From assembly GCA_964448105.1 (NCBI GenBank), contig CAYUVK010000047.1, positions 1 through 36,738 of the forward strand: a stretch of DNA of 36,738 nucleotides, read 5' to 3'. Positions 8,179-15,692 of the stretch are shown here, piece after piece (position 1 is the stretch's first letter; every line of letters starts with the position of its first letter). Source of the stretch: CAVQBP01 sp964448105. Its GTDB lineage: Bacteria > Bacteroidota > Ignavibacteria > Ignavibacteriales > Ignavibacteriaceae. The notes beneath the pieces are model-generated. The model did no database searches, had not been told where the DNA came from, and worked only from the letters and a program-made list of their open reading frames with translations. Made by a program: the position numbers and the translations under genes.

Positions 8179-8964
8179 ATGTCTGAAAAAAACTTGTTGA
8201 ACAGCAATCAAATTGGATTGCTTTTTGATGCTTCAGAATGTATTGGCTGCGGCAGTTGTTATGAAGCTTGTAAAAAAGAAAATAACCTTCCCGAAACAAA
8301 TAAAGATTTTCTTAAAGATCATTTATCCGATAAAACTTATACAGTAGTGGAAGAATATGACGACAAATATGCAAGAAAAATGTGTATGCATTGTAATGAA
8401 CCAACATGTGTATCTGTTTGTCCTGTTGGTGCATTTGAAAAAACAAAATTAGGTCCTGTTTTATATGATGCTGAAAAATGTATAGGCTGCAGATATTGTA
8501 TGCAGGCCTGTCCATATAATGTTCCAAGATATGAATGGGGAACGACATCACCCAGAGTTAGAAAATGTAATTTATGTTATGATAGATTGAAAAAAGGAAA
8601 ATTAACTGCTTGTGCTGAAGCATGTCCAGTTGAAGCCACAATTTGTGGAAAGATGCCGGACATTATTAAAGAGGCAAAGAAGAGAATAAAAGAACACCCC
8701 GATAAATATTATCCGCATATATATGGACTTGAAGAAGCCGGCGGCAGTAATGTATTGATAATTTCACCGGTTCCTTTTGAGCAGCTTGGGTATTCATCAA
8801 AGGTACCAAAACAATCAATGCCAAATTTTACAATGCAAGCAATGGAAAAAATCCCTTCATTTGTTTCGGTTGGGGGAATTTTCCTCACAGGAATGTACTG
8901 GCTTACTAGAAGAAAAAATCAAATAGCAAAAGAAGAAAAACTAAATTCTGGAAAAGGCAGGTAA
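8179..8964 (+). CDS. HybA-type ferredoxin subunit lacking a Tat signal, four [4Fe-4S] clusters
   Basis: This 261-residue protein has the same four cysteine groups as the leftward paralogue: C-I-G-C-G-S-C-Y-E-A-C, C-M-H-C-N-x2-T-C-V-S-V-C, C-I-G-C-R-Y-C-M-Q-A-C and C-N-L-C with A-C-A-E-A-C. It has no N-terminal signal: the first cluster motif begins near residue 21, and an in-frame stop at 8167-8169 rules out an upstream start. A C-terminal hydrophobic segment (about 226-243) followed by a basic tail (R-R-K) resembles the anchor of the exported paralogue. Without Tat export the cluster domain should be cytoplasmic, while the basic tail would normally also prefer the inside, so the topology is unresolved. 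The ribosome-binding site is GGGGAA. It precedes the NrfD-like partner by 1 nt. Confidence 0.92.
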   Translation: MSEKNLLNSNQIGLLFDASECIGCGSCYEACKKENNLPETNKDFLKDHLSDKTYTVVEEYDDKYARKMCMHCNEPTCVSVCPVGAFEKTKLGPVLYDAEKCIGCRYCMQACPYNVPRYEWGTTSPRVRKCNLCYDRLKKGKLTACAEACPVEATICGKMPDIIKEAKKRIKEHPDKYYPHIYGLEEAGGSNVLIISPVPFEQLGYSSKVPKQSMPNFTMQAMEKIPSFVSVGGIFLTGMYWLTRRKNQIAKEEKLNSGKGR

Positions 8965-8965
8965 T

Positions 8966-10144
8966 ATGAAAAAATTCTTTTTGAAAATAACTTTCTGGAA
9001 AGCAGTAAGCATTATAATCGCTATAATTGGAATATATTCTTTAATTATCAGGTTTTCAAAAGGATTGGGTGCGTCTACACATTTATCTGATGCTGTGCCG
9101 TGGGGATTATGGATTGGTTTTGATTTTATAGGTGTTGGTTTAGCTGCGGCCGGATTTACAATTGCTGCAACTGCACATATCTTTAATAATCATAAATATG
9201 AATCAATTGCACGTCCTGCCATTTTAACTGCATATATCGGTTACATGATGGTTGTAGCATTGTTAGTAATAGATCTTGGAAGACCGGAAAATTTCTGGCA
9301 TCCTCTTGTAATGTGGAATGTCCATTCTGTAATGTTTGAAATTACATGGTGTGTAATATGTTATTCAACTGTATTAACAATTGAATTTGCACCTGTAATT
9401 CTGGAAAAATACAAATTAACAAAATTGTTGAAGGTTATTAAAAAAATTACTGTCCCTGTTGTTATTTTTGGAGTTTTATTTTCTACATTACACCAATCTT
9501 CGTTTGGTTCACTATACTTAATTGCACCCGCTAAAGTATATCCATTATGGTACTCATCTTTTTTACCTGTACACTTTTTTATATCATGTATTGCCGCCGG
9601 TTTATCAATGATTATTCTGGAAGCGTATTTATCTGCACGGGCATTTAGTCAAGGTTTAAATATCAGAATACTTTCAGGTTTAGGAAAAGGTGTATTAGTT
9701 GTTATCATTATTGAATCCGTTTTTAAATTTGCAGAATTATCTGTATTAGGGAAGCTGCCGTTATTGTTTGTACAAGCAAACGAGACATATATTTTCTGGT
9801 TGGAGATAATTTTAGGTTCTGTTATTCCTATTTTGATTCTAACACATCCCAAATATAGAGTTAATAGAACCGGACTATATTTTGCTTCTATATTTACAAT
9901 TTCCGGTTTTATTCTTAATAGGATGAATGTTTGTGTAACATCTTTGGTAAGATCTTCAGGGCAGGTATACAGACCTTCATTTGAAGAAATTGGCATTACT
10001 TTATTTCTCTTATTAATTACTATGGTTGCTTTTAAATTAGTTGTTGAAAATTTTCATGTATTTGCACCTGAGGATTCCATTAAAGAAAAGGGGGAAGAGG
10101 TTTTAACTGTTCAATCTAAACAACAAATTTTATCAAATGATTGA
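8966..10144 (+). CDS. NrfD/HybB-family quinone-interacting integral membrane subunit, second copy
   Basis: This 392-residue paralogue of the protein at 4834-6069 shares P-W-G-L-W-I-G, the R-P-A-I-L-T-A block, D-L-G-R-P-E, H-P-L-V-M-W-N and S-T-L-H-Q-S-S-F-G-S-L, and has about ten TM segments. It begins 1 nt after the ferredoxin subunit and its stop overlaps the next gene by 8 nt. It should bind quinone and exchange electrons with the ferredoxin partner. Unlike the leftward complex, no cytochrome is encoded beside it, so either it uses the leftward 13-heme cytochrome, another carrier, or electrons flow between quinone and a cytoplasmic partner. The duplication with divergent arrangement suggests two complexes with different duties rather than redundancy (inference). 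Confidence 0.92.
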   Translation: MKKFFLKITFWKAVSIIIAIIGIYSLIIRFSKGLGASTHLSDAVPWGLWIGFDFIGVGLAAAGFTIAATAHIFNNHKYESIARPAILTAYIGYMMVVALLVIDLGRPENFWHPLVMWNVHSVMFEITWCVICYSTVLTIEFAPVILEKYKLTKLLKVIKKITVPVVIFGVLFSTLHQSSFGSLYLIAPAKVYPLWYSSFLPVHFFISCIAAGLSMIILEAYLSARAFSQGLNIRILSGLGKGVLVVIIIESVFKFAELSVLGKLPLLFVQANETYIFWLEIILGSVIPILILTHPKYRVNRTGLYFASIFTISGFILNRMNVCVTSLVRSSGQVYRPSFEEIGITLFLLLITMVAFKLVVENFHVFAPEDSIKEKGEEVLTVQSKQQILSND

Positions 10145-10880
10145 GTTTAAGAAGATGGAAACAAATAAAGATAATTTACCGGGTTTATCCAAAGATCTAA
10201 AATGTGTCTGGATGACCTCACAACAAGTTGCATATAAATTATGCGATAAGGGATTTGACTGCGAAAATTGTGAATTTGACAAAGTTTTCAGAAACCACTC
10301 AACAAAAACGGAACATCAAAAACCTGGAGAAAACATAAATAATGATTTACTCGAAAGTGCAGTCAAGAGAATTGAAGATGAAACTTTTGATGAAAAGCTA
10401 ATTTATTTGAAAAATCAGCTGGTAGTCAAAAATTTGTTTGGAAATGCCTATTACCTTGGAATAAACCCTATCATCCTTTATTTAATTGAAAGCGTAAATT
10501 ATATTCAGGAATTCCCCGGGAATAATATAAAGAAAGATCATATAATTTTTACTCTGGAAGGGAATTGGGGTAAAAAGGATTTTATTTCCCCGATTAATTT
10601 TTTAATAATTGGTAAAATCAGCATTTCTCCAAACAAGTTTAATCAAAATAAATGGCATTCGGTAATATTATTCGATGAAGATGAAATGAGTAATATTCAA
10701 TTAACAAAAGACGATTGGATTCTGGAAAAAAATAATATTATTTTTATTCTAAAAAACCAGATAAAAAACAAGCCGGGTATTGGAAAAAGTTTAATGGATG
10801 GTGGCGAACCGGTTCAGTATCTTTATCAATATCTAGGTAAAAATGAATTTTTAACGGTCTTAAATGAAGTTTTTAAATAG
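10137..10880 (+). CDS. Degenerate GcvH-like protein with N-terminal cysteine motif
   Basis: This 247-residue soluble protein has, near its N-terminus, C23-V-W-M, then L-C36-D, D-C42-E and C45 (C-x12-C-x5-C-x2-C), a likely metal- or cluster-binding motif. I recall similar C-x-W-M ... L-C-D ... C-x2-C starts in unannotated proteins of metal-reducing bacteria, but cannot verify this here. About 140-200 keeps a faint glycine-cleavage-H pattern: Y-L-G-I-N-P-I, V-N-Y-I-Q-E-F-P-G, K-K-D-H-I-I-F-T and D-F-I-S-P-I-N-F. The normal lipoyl-lysine position is Trp. The reading frame overlaps the NrfD-like gene by 8 nt; an alternative ATG at 10155 is in frame. It sits between the redox subunits and the sensor kinase. 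GcvH kinship is moderately supported; function is unknown. Confidence 0.7.
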   Translation: MIEFKKMETNKDNLPGLSKDLKCVWMTSQQVAYKLCDKGFDCENCEFDKVFRNHSTKTEHQKPGENINNDLLESAVKRIEDETFDEKLIYLKNQLVVKNLFGNAYYLGINPIILYLIESVNYIQEFPGNNIKKDHIIFTLEGNWGKKDFISPINFLIIGKISISPNKFNQNKWHSVILFDEDEMSNIQLTKDDWILEKNNIIFILKNQIKNKPGIGKSLMDGGEPVQYLYQYLGKNEFLTVLNEVFK

Positions 10881-10962
10881 CAATGGTTCTATTGAAAATT
10901 TATAAGTTGAAAGTGAAGTCATTATTATCTAAGTTTGTGTAAATGTATGTTAGGGGAGTTGG

Positions 10963-12552
10963 ATGAAAACAAAATTATGGAACCGGCTTAGCATAAGGCT
11001 GATTGTTGCAATTTCTGTAATTCTAATTACTATTCTGTCGATTTATACATACATTTCTATTACAAACCTTGAGGGATATTTAACCAGGAACAGCTTTAAA
11101 AATGCTAATAATATCAGCGATCTGATTAAAAAATCTACACGATATAGTATGCTCTTAAACAGGCGTGAAGATGTATATCAGATCATTAATACCATTGGTA
11201 CGGAAGAAGGTGTAAAAGGAATAAGAATATATAATAAACAGGGAACCATAATCTTTTCTACAGATTCTTCTGAAATTGACAAAAAAGTTAACCTTACCGC
11301 TGAAGCCTGCATTGTTTGTCATAATTCTGAAGTTCCGCTAAATATTATTACAAATCAAAGTAAAATGAGAATATTTACTGCGCCCGATAAAAAGAGAGTA
11401 TTGGGTTTAATAAATCCAATTTATAATGAAGAAGATTGCAATTCTACAAACTGTCATGCACATTCTCCTAAAATACAGATTTTGGGTGTGCTGGATGTTA
11501 TGGTTTCACTGGCGCCTCTCGATTCTATAAAAACTGAAACAGCAAAAACAACTGTTATTAATTCAGCAATTATTACCATAGTTACTGCAATTGCGTGTGG
11601 TGCTTTTATAATTTTGTTGGTTAATAGACCAATGAGAAAATTATCTAAAGGGATTGAAGAAGTAGGTAAAGGGAATCTTGATTATAAAATTCCAATAAAT
11701 TCAAAAGACGAGCTCGGTAAAGTAGCAAAACGTTTCAATGAGATGTCTTCAAAATTAAATGAAGCTTATGAATCAATAAAGAATTGGTCTGAAACATTAA
11801 ACGAAAAGGTTAAAGAAAAAACCGAAGAGCTCAAAAACATTTATAACCAGGTAAATCAAATTGAAAAGCTTGCATCTCTTGGAAAACTTTCTGCAACCGT
11901 TGCACATGAACTAAACAATCCTCTTGAAGGAATTTTAACATACAGTAAGCTGATTACAAAAAAATTAAAGAAGGTTGAAAAAAACGGTGAGTACTCGCAA
12001 ATAATAGATTATTTACAATTAATAATTGATGAATCTTCTAGATGCGGAAAAATTGTTAAAGATCTCCTATTATTTTCTCATAAAGAAAATAGTGAATATC
12101 ATGATGAAAATATTAATTCTTTAATGGATAAAAGTATTACTCTTATCAGTCATCATCTTGATATTAATAAAATTAAACTGGTAAAAGAATATTCCAAAGA
12201 AAATTTAATGATTTCCTGCAATGCGCATAAAGTCCAGCAGGCATTTATGGCTCTTTTAATAAATGCAATTGAAGCAATGCCGAACTGTGGAAAAATAACT
12301 GTTAAAATTGATGAGGAAACAGATTATGCTGTAATCAGAATAATTGATGAAGGTACAGGAATTTTCGAAAAAGATTTACCTCATATTTTCGAACCTTTTT
12401 ATTCTACCAAAGAAGCACCAAAGGGAACAGGTCTTGGATTAGCTGTAGCTTACGGAATTGTTAACCATCATTATGGAAATATAAAGGTTGAAAATACTTC
12501 TCCTAATGGAACTACATTTAAAATTAAATTACCGAAAATAAAAAATTCTTAG
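10963..12552 (+). CDS. Heme-motif sensor histidine kinase
   Basis: This 529-residue kinase has TM1 at about 12-31, a periplasmic sensor with C116-I-V-C119-H and the expanded C159-x4-C164-H followed by A-H-S, TM2 at about 200-220, HAMP, a short coiled coil at about 270-300, an H-box with H315 (V-A-H-E-L-N-N-P) and a complete HATPase (N-A-I-E-A, D-E-G-T-G-I, G-T-G-L-G-L). The sensor aligns with the kinase at 1760-3634 almost block for block (S-T-R-Y-x-M-L-L-N, N-T-I-G, L-G-V-L-D-V), so both probably read the same kind of periplasmic redox signal through covalently bound heme. It lacks the zinc ribbon. The start has an AGGGGAG ribosome-binding site. The sigma-54 activator 13 nt downstream is the probable partner. 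Confidence 0.92.
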   Translation: MKTKLWNRLSIRLIVAISVILITILSIYTYISITNLEGYLTRNSFKNANNISDLIKKSTRYSMLLNRREDVYQIINTIGTEEGVKGIRIYNKQGTIIFSTDSSEIDKKVNLTAEACIVCHNSEVPLNIITNQSKMRIFTAPDKKRVLGLINPIYNEEDCNSTNCHAHSPKIQILGVLDVMVSLAPLDSIKTETAKTTVINSAIITIVTAIACGAFIILLVNRPMRKLSKGIEEVGKGNLDYKIPINSKDELGKVAKRFNEMSSKLNEAYESIKNWSETLNEKVKEKTEELKNIYNQVNQIEKLASLGKLSATVAHELNNPLEGILTYSKLITKKLKKVEKNGEYSQIIDYLQLIIDESSRCGKIVKDLLLFSHKENSEYHDENINSLMDKSITLISHHLDINKIKLVKEYSKENLMISCNAHKVQQAFMALLINAIEAMPNCGKITVKIDEETDYAVIRIIDEGTGIFEKDLPHIFEPFYSTKEAPKGTGLGLAVAYGIVNHHYGNIKVENTSPNGTTFKIKLPKIKNS

Positions 12553-12565
12553 AGGGGTTAATTAT

Positions 12566-13918
12566 ATGAATGGAAAAGAAAAAATATTAATTGTTGATGA
12601 TGAAAGAATAGTCAGGGAATCTTTACTCCATTGGTTTGAAGAAGACGGCTACGATGTTGAAGCTGCAGAAGATGGCGAAATAGCATTAAAAATGTTTGAT
12701 AAAAGTAAGTATGATCTTCTTCTCGTTGATATGAAAATGCCGGGTATTAGCGGGCTTGAACTGTTAAAAAAGGTTAAGGAAATAGATAAGGAAACAATTG
12801 TTATTTTGATTACTGCGTTTGCTTCAGTACCTTCGGCAATAACTGCATTAAAAGATGGGGCATATGATTATGTTACCAAGCCGGTCGACCCGGATGAATT
12901 AGCTCATCTTGTAAAGAAAGCCCTGGAACAAAAAGCTCTTAAGCATGAAAATATTCAGCTAAAAGAAAATATTGAAGAAATTATAAAGCCGGATAATTTT
13001 ATCGGTGAAAGTCAGCAAATGAAAAAGATCTTTGAACTGATTCATACTGTCGCAACTACCGATACAACTGTTATGATAAGAGGTGAAAGCGGGACCGGGA
13101 AAGAATTGGTTGCCAAGGCAATTCATATTAACAGCAAAAGAAAATATTTTCCTATTATTCCGGTTAATTGCGGTGCAATTACTGAAACTTTATTGGAAAG
13201 TGAACTTTTCGGTCATGAAAAAGGTGCTTTTACAGGGGCTCAATTTAAACGGAGGGGAAAGTTCGAAATGGCTGATGGGGGAACAATTTTTCTTGATGAG
13301 ATAGGCTCTATTTCACCCAAAATGCAAATTGAACTTTTAAGAGTGATTGAAACTAAGCAGTTTAGTCGCGTTGGAGGTAATCAATTAATCAATAGTGATT
13401 TCAGAGTTATAATTGCAACTAATGAACCTCTTGAAGATCTTGTTAAACAAGGGAAATTCAGGGAAGATCTGTATTATAGATTAAATGTATTCTCAATTGT
13501 TGTTCCACCTTTAAGGGAAAGAAGAGCAGACATCCCAATTCTTGCATATTACTTCCTTAATAAATTTGCTACAGCTATGAATAAACCGGTAAAGAGTATC
13601 TCAAAGGAAGCGATGGACTTTTTAACTAATTATGATTGGCCGGGTAATGTTCGGGAACTTGAAAACGCAATTGAAAGGGCAGTTGTTATTGGTAAGGAGA
13701 ACAGCATTCATGTTAAAGATTTACCGTTTCATGTTTCAGCAAATAATATTATTAATGAAAACGGTGAAAAATCTTTGGCATCTATGGAATGTAAATATAT
13801 TCTTCAAGTACTGAATGAAAATAACTGGAATATTTCAAGAAGTGCAAATATTTTGGAAATAGATAGGGTAACATTATATAACAAAATAAATAAATATGGT
13901 TTGCGTAATAAGAATTAG
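12566..13918 (+). CDS. NtrC-family sigma-54-dependent response regulator
   Basis: This 450-residue activator has a receiver at about 5-120 (D11/D12, phospho-acceptor D55, I-T-A-F, T-K-P-V), a central AAA+ domain at about 145-375 with Walker A G-E-S-G-T-G-K-E, the sigma-54 contact loop G-A-F-T-G-A and Walker B T-I-F-L-D-E, and a C-terminal Fis-type helix-turn-helix (S-R-S-A-N-I-L-E-I-D-R-V-T-L-Y). All residues for ATP-driven open-complex formation are present, so it should switch on sigma-54 promoters when phosphorylated. It lies between its likely sensor kinase and the archaemetzincin gene. Candidate targets are the divergent promoters in 6975-7473, where repeated TTCAACA sites could bind it; this is untested. 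Confidence 0.95.
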   Translation: MNGKEKILIVDDERIVRESLLHWFEEDGYDVEAAEDGEIALKMFDKSKYDLLLVDMKMPGISGLELLKKVKEIDKETIVILITAFASVPSAITALKDGAYDYVTKPVDPDELAHLVKKALEQKALKHENIQLKENIEEIIKPDNFIGESQQMKKIFELIHTVATTDTTVMIRGESGTGKELVAKAIHINSKRKYFPIIPVNCGAITETLLESELFGHEKGAFTGAQFKRRGKFEMADGGTIFLDEIGSISPKMQIELLRVIETKQFSRVGGNQLINSDFRVIIATNEPLEDLVKQGKFREDLYYRLNVFSIVVPPLRERRADIPILAYYFLNKFATAMNKPVKSISKEAMDFLTNYDWPGNVRELENAIERAVVIGKENSIHVKDLPFHVSANNIINENGEKSLASMECKYILQVLNENNWNISRSANILEIDRVTLYNKINKYGLRNKN

Positions 13919-13933
13919 TTAAAATGGGAATAA

Positions 13934-14467
13934 ATGGATATAAATGTCATTCCAATTCACCTGTCAAATTCGGGGCTTCTTGATGATATCCTTTTTGAAC
14001 TTTCCCAGAGATTTAATTCCCGGGTAAATTTAATTGAATTGGATGTAAATATTGAGTCGGCTTTTTCTATAGAACGGAAACAGTTCTTTTCTACTCAACT
14101 ACTTTCCAATGCAATAATATTATCTGATAATATAAACGGCAAAATACTTCTGCTTACGGAATTTGATCTTTATGTTCCTGCCTTGACTTTTGTATTTGGG
14201 GAAGCGCAATTAAACGGAAAACACTCCATTGTATCTTTATGCCGGCTGCATGAAGAATTTTATTCCGGCCGATCGGATCATAACCTTCTATTAGAAAGGG
14301 CGCTTAAAGAAATATTACACGAGATCGGACATAACTTCGGGCTGAAACATTGTCTTAATTGGGATTGTGTTATGCATGCTTCTTTAAGTATTGAAGAGGT
14401 TGATATAAAAGGGAATCAATATTGCAAAACCTGCGTTGCAAGTATTGAAGGTTATAAAATTTTCTAA
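13934..14467 (+). CDS. amzA: Archaemetzincin-family zinc metalloprotease
   Basis: This 177-residue protein has the archaemetzincin signature: H-E-I-G-H-x2-G-L-x-H-C, then C-V-M, and a C-terminal C-K-T-C pair. In the family the three His residues and Glu form the catalytic zinc site and the four Cys hold a second, structural zinc, with the Met of the Met-turn beneath. N-terminal sequence (P-I-H-L-S-N, then F-N-S-R-V) also fits, and there is no signal peptide, so it is cytoplasmic. It follows the sigma-54 activator by 15 nt and looks like the last gene of the rightward operon. Archaemetzincins are best known from archaea and vertebrates and are patchy in bacteria. The native substrate is unknown, and its place in a redox operon is unusual. 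Confidence 0.9.
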   Translation: MDINVIPIHLSNSGLLDDILFELSQRFNSRVNLIELDVNIESAFSIERKQFFSTQLLSNAIILSDNINGKILLLTEFDLYVPALTFVFGEAQLNGKHSIVSLCRLHEEFYSGRSDHNLLLERALKEILHEIGHNFGLKHCLNWDCVMHASLSIEEVDIKGNQYCKTCVASIEGYKIF

Positions 14468-14634
14468 ACCTTTCCAAAAAATAAAATATTATTTCAATAT
14501 CTAAAATATCTTTACGACCATTCAATTAATAAGATAACCATCAAACTATTTTTTATTTTCCGATAAATATGAAAAACATTATATTTATTCCTTTGAAAAA
14601 AGTAATGCACTAAATTCAGAAGCAAATAACCTTT

Positions 14635-15552
14635 ATGATCAAGATTAATAACATTACAAAAAAATTTCCCACTACAACTGCACTTGATAACGTCTCTCTC
14701 GAAATAAAAGAAAAAGAATTTTTTGGACTTTTAGGACCAAATGGTGCTGGTAAATCAACTCTTATGAACTTGCTTGTGGGTTATTTAGATTCTAGTGAAG
14801 GAGAAATCCTTATAGATGGTGAAAAAATTACCCAGGATAATCTTGAAATTAAAAATAAGATCGGACTTGTACCTCAAACCATAGCTCTCTATGAAGAAAT
14901 TTCCGCCGAGGAGAACCTGGAAGTTTTCGGTTCATTATTTAATCTTGATAAAAAAGATTTGAAATATGTTATAGCTCAAAAACTACAAATGGTTGGTTTG
15001 TTCGAAAAAAGAAAAGAAAAAGTCCAGACTTTTTCCGGCGGTATGAAACGGCGTTTAAATCTTGCAGCTTCTTTACTTCATGATCCGCAAATTATTCTTT
15101 GTGATGAACCGACAGTTGGAATAGATCCGCAGTCCCGCAATGCAATATTTGAATATCTTGAAAAATTAAATGATGAAGGAAAGACAATTATATACACAAC
15201 GCATTATATGGAAGAGGCTGAAAGATTATGCAATAGAATTGCGATTATCGATTTTGGTCATATAATTTCTGTAGGAACACTTCAAGAACTTTTAGAGGGA
15301 CTTGAATATAAAAATACAATTACAATTAATAAGAATCATTTAACAGAAAGCAAAATTAATCTGTTTTCAAGTTTTGGAAAATTAATTGATGAAACAGATA
15401 AATATGAAATTCAACCTAACGATGGATTAAAGCTTTCTCATTTCTATGAAGAAATTGAGAAAAATGGTATTAGTTATTCTAATATTAATATTAAAAAGCC
15501 TTCGCTTGAAGATTTGTTCCTTCGTTTAACTGGTAGAAGTTTGAGAGATTGA
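14635..15552 (+). CDS. ABC transporter ATP-binding protein (ABC-2 exporter type)
   Basis: This 305-residue ATPase has Walker A G-P-N-G-A-G-K-S-T at 34-42, Q-loop V-P-Q, signature F-S-G-G-M-K-R-R-L, Walker B I-I-L-C-D-E-P and switch T-T-H-Y-M-E-E. The C-terminal ~85 residues after the nucleotide-binding domain are the usual extension of DrrA/NatA/CcmA-like ATPases. It is followed by its permease after 140 bp that hold short repeats and a hairpin. The substrate cannot be told; drugs, sodium, lipids or polysaccharide precursors are all handled by this class. No SD-like sequence is obvious before the ATG. Confidence 0.93.
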   Translation: MIKINNITKKFPTTTALDNVSLEIKEKEFFGLLGPNGAGKSTLMNLLVGYLDSSEGEILIDGEKITQDNLEIKNKIGLVPQTIALYEEISAEENLEVFGSLFNLDKKDLKYVIAQKLQMVGLFEKRKEKVQTFSGGMKRRLNLAASLLHDPQIILCDEPTVGIDPQSRNAIFEYLEKLNDEGKTIIYTTHYMEEAERLCNRIAIIDFGHIISVGTLQELLEGLEYKNTITINKNHLTESKINLFSSFGKLIDETDKYEIQPNDGLKLSHFYEEIEKNGISYSNINIKKPSLEDLFLRLTGRSLRD

Positions 15553-15558
15553 AAAATA

Positions 15559-15591
15559 AAAGATTGGAAAGATTAAAAAGATTGAAAGATT
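15559..15591. repeat. Four short direct AAAGATT repeats
   Basis: AAAGATT occurs at 15559, 15568, 15577 and 15585, with periods of 9, 9 and 8 bp, just after the ATPase stop codon. It is a small slippage-type repeat in non-coding DNA between the two transporter genes. Confidence 0.7.
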
Positions 15592-15633
15592 AAAAAATTA
15601 TTAAGATTGCGTCTAATGTGAAAAAATAAAGCT

Positions 15634-15659
15634 TAATAATCTATATGAATAGATTATTA
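15634..15659. repeat. AT-rich hairpin between ABC ATPase and permease genes
   Basis: TAATAATCTAT (15634-15644) pairs perfectly with ATAGATTATTA (15649-15659) around a 4-base loop, an 11 bp stem. No T-run follows. It lies about 33 nt before the TTG start of the permease and could affect read-through or mRNA stability, or serve as a protein-binding palindrome. Confidence 0.55.
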
Positions 15660-15692
15660 TAATATTAGAGTCATTTAAAGAGAGAATAAATA

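Noticed and set aside
4834..10144. Hydrogenase or polysulfide/DMSO reductase operon
   Set aside because: HybA/HybB-like subunits are present twice, but no NiFe hydrogenase or molybdopterin catalytic subunit is encoded in the window.
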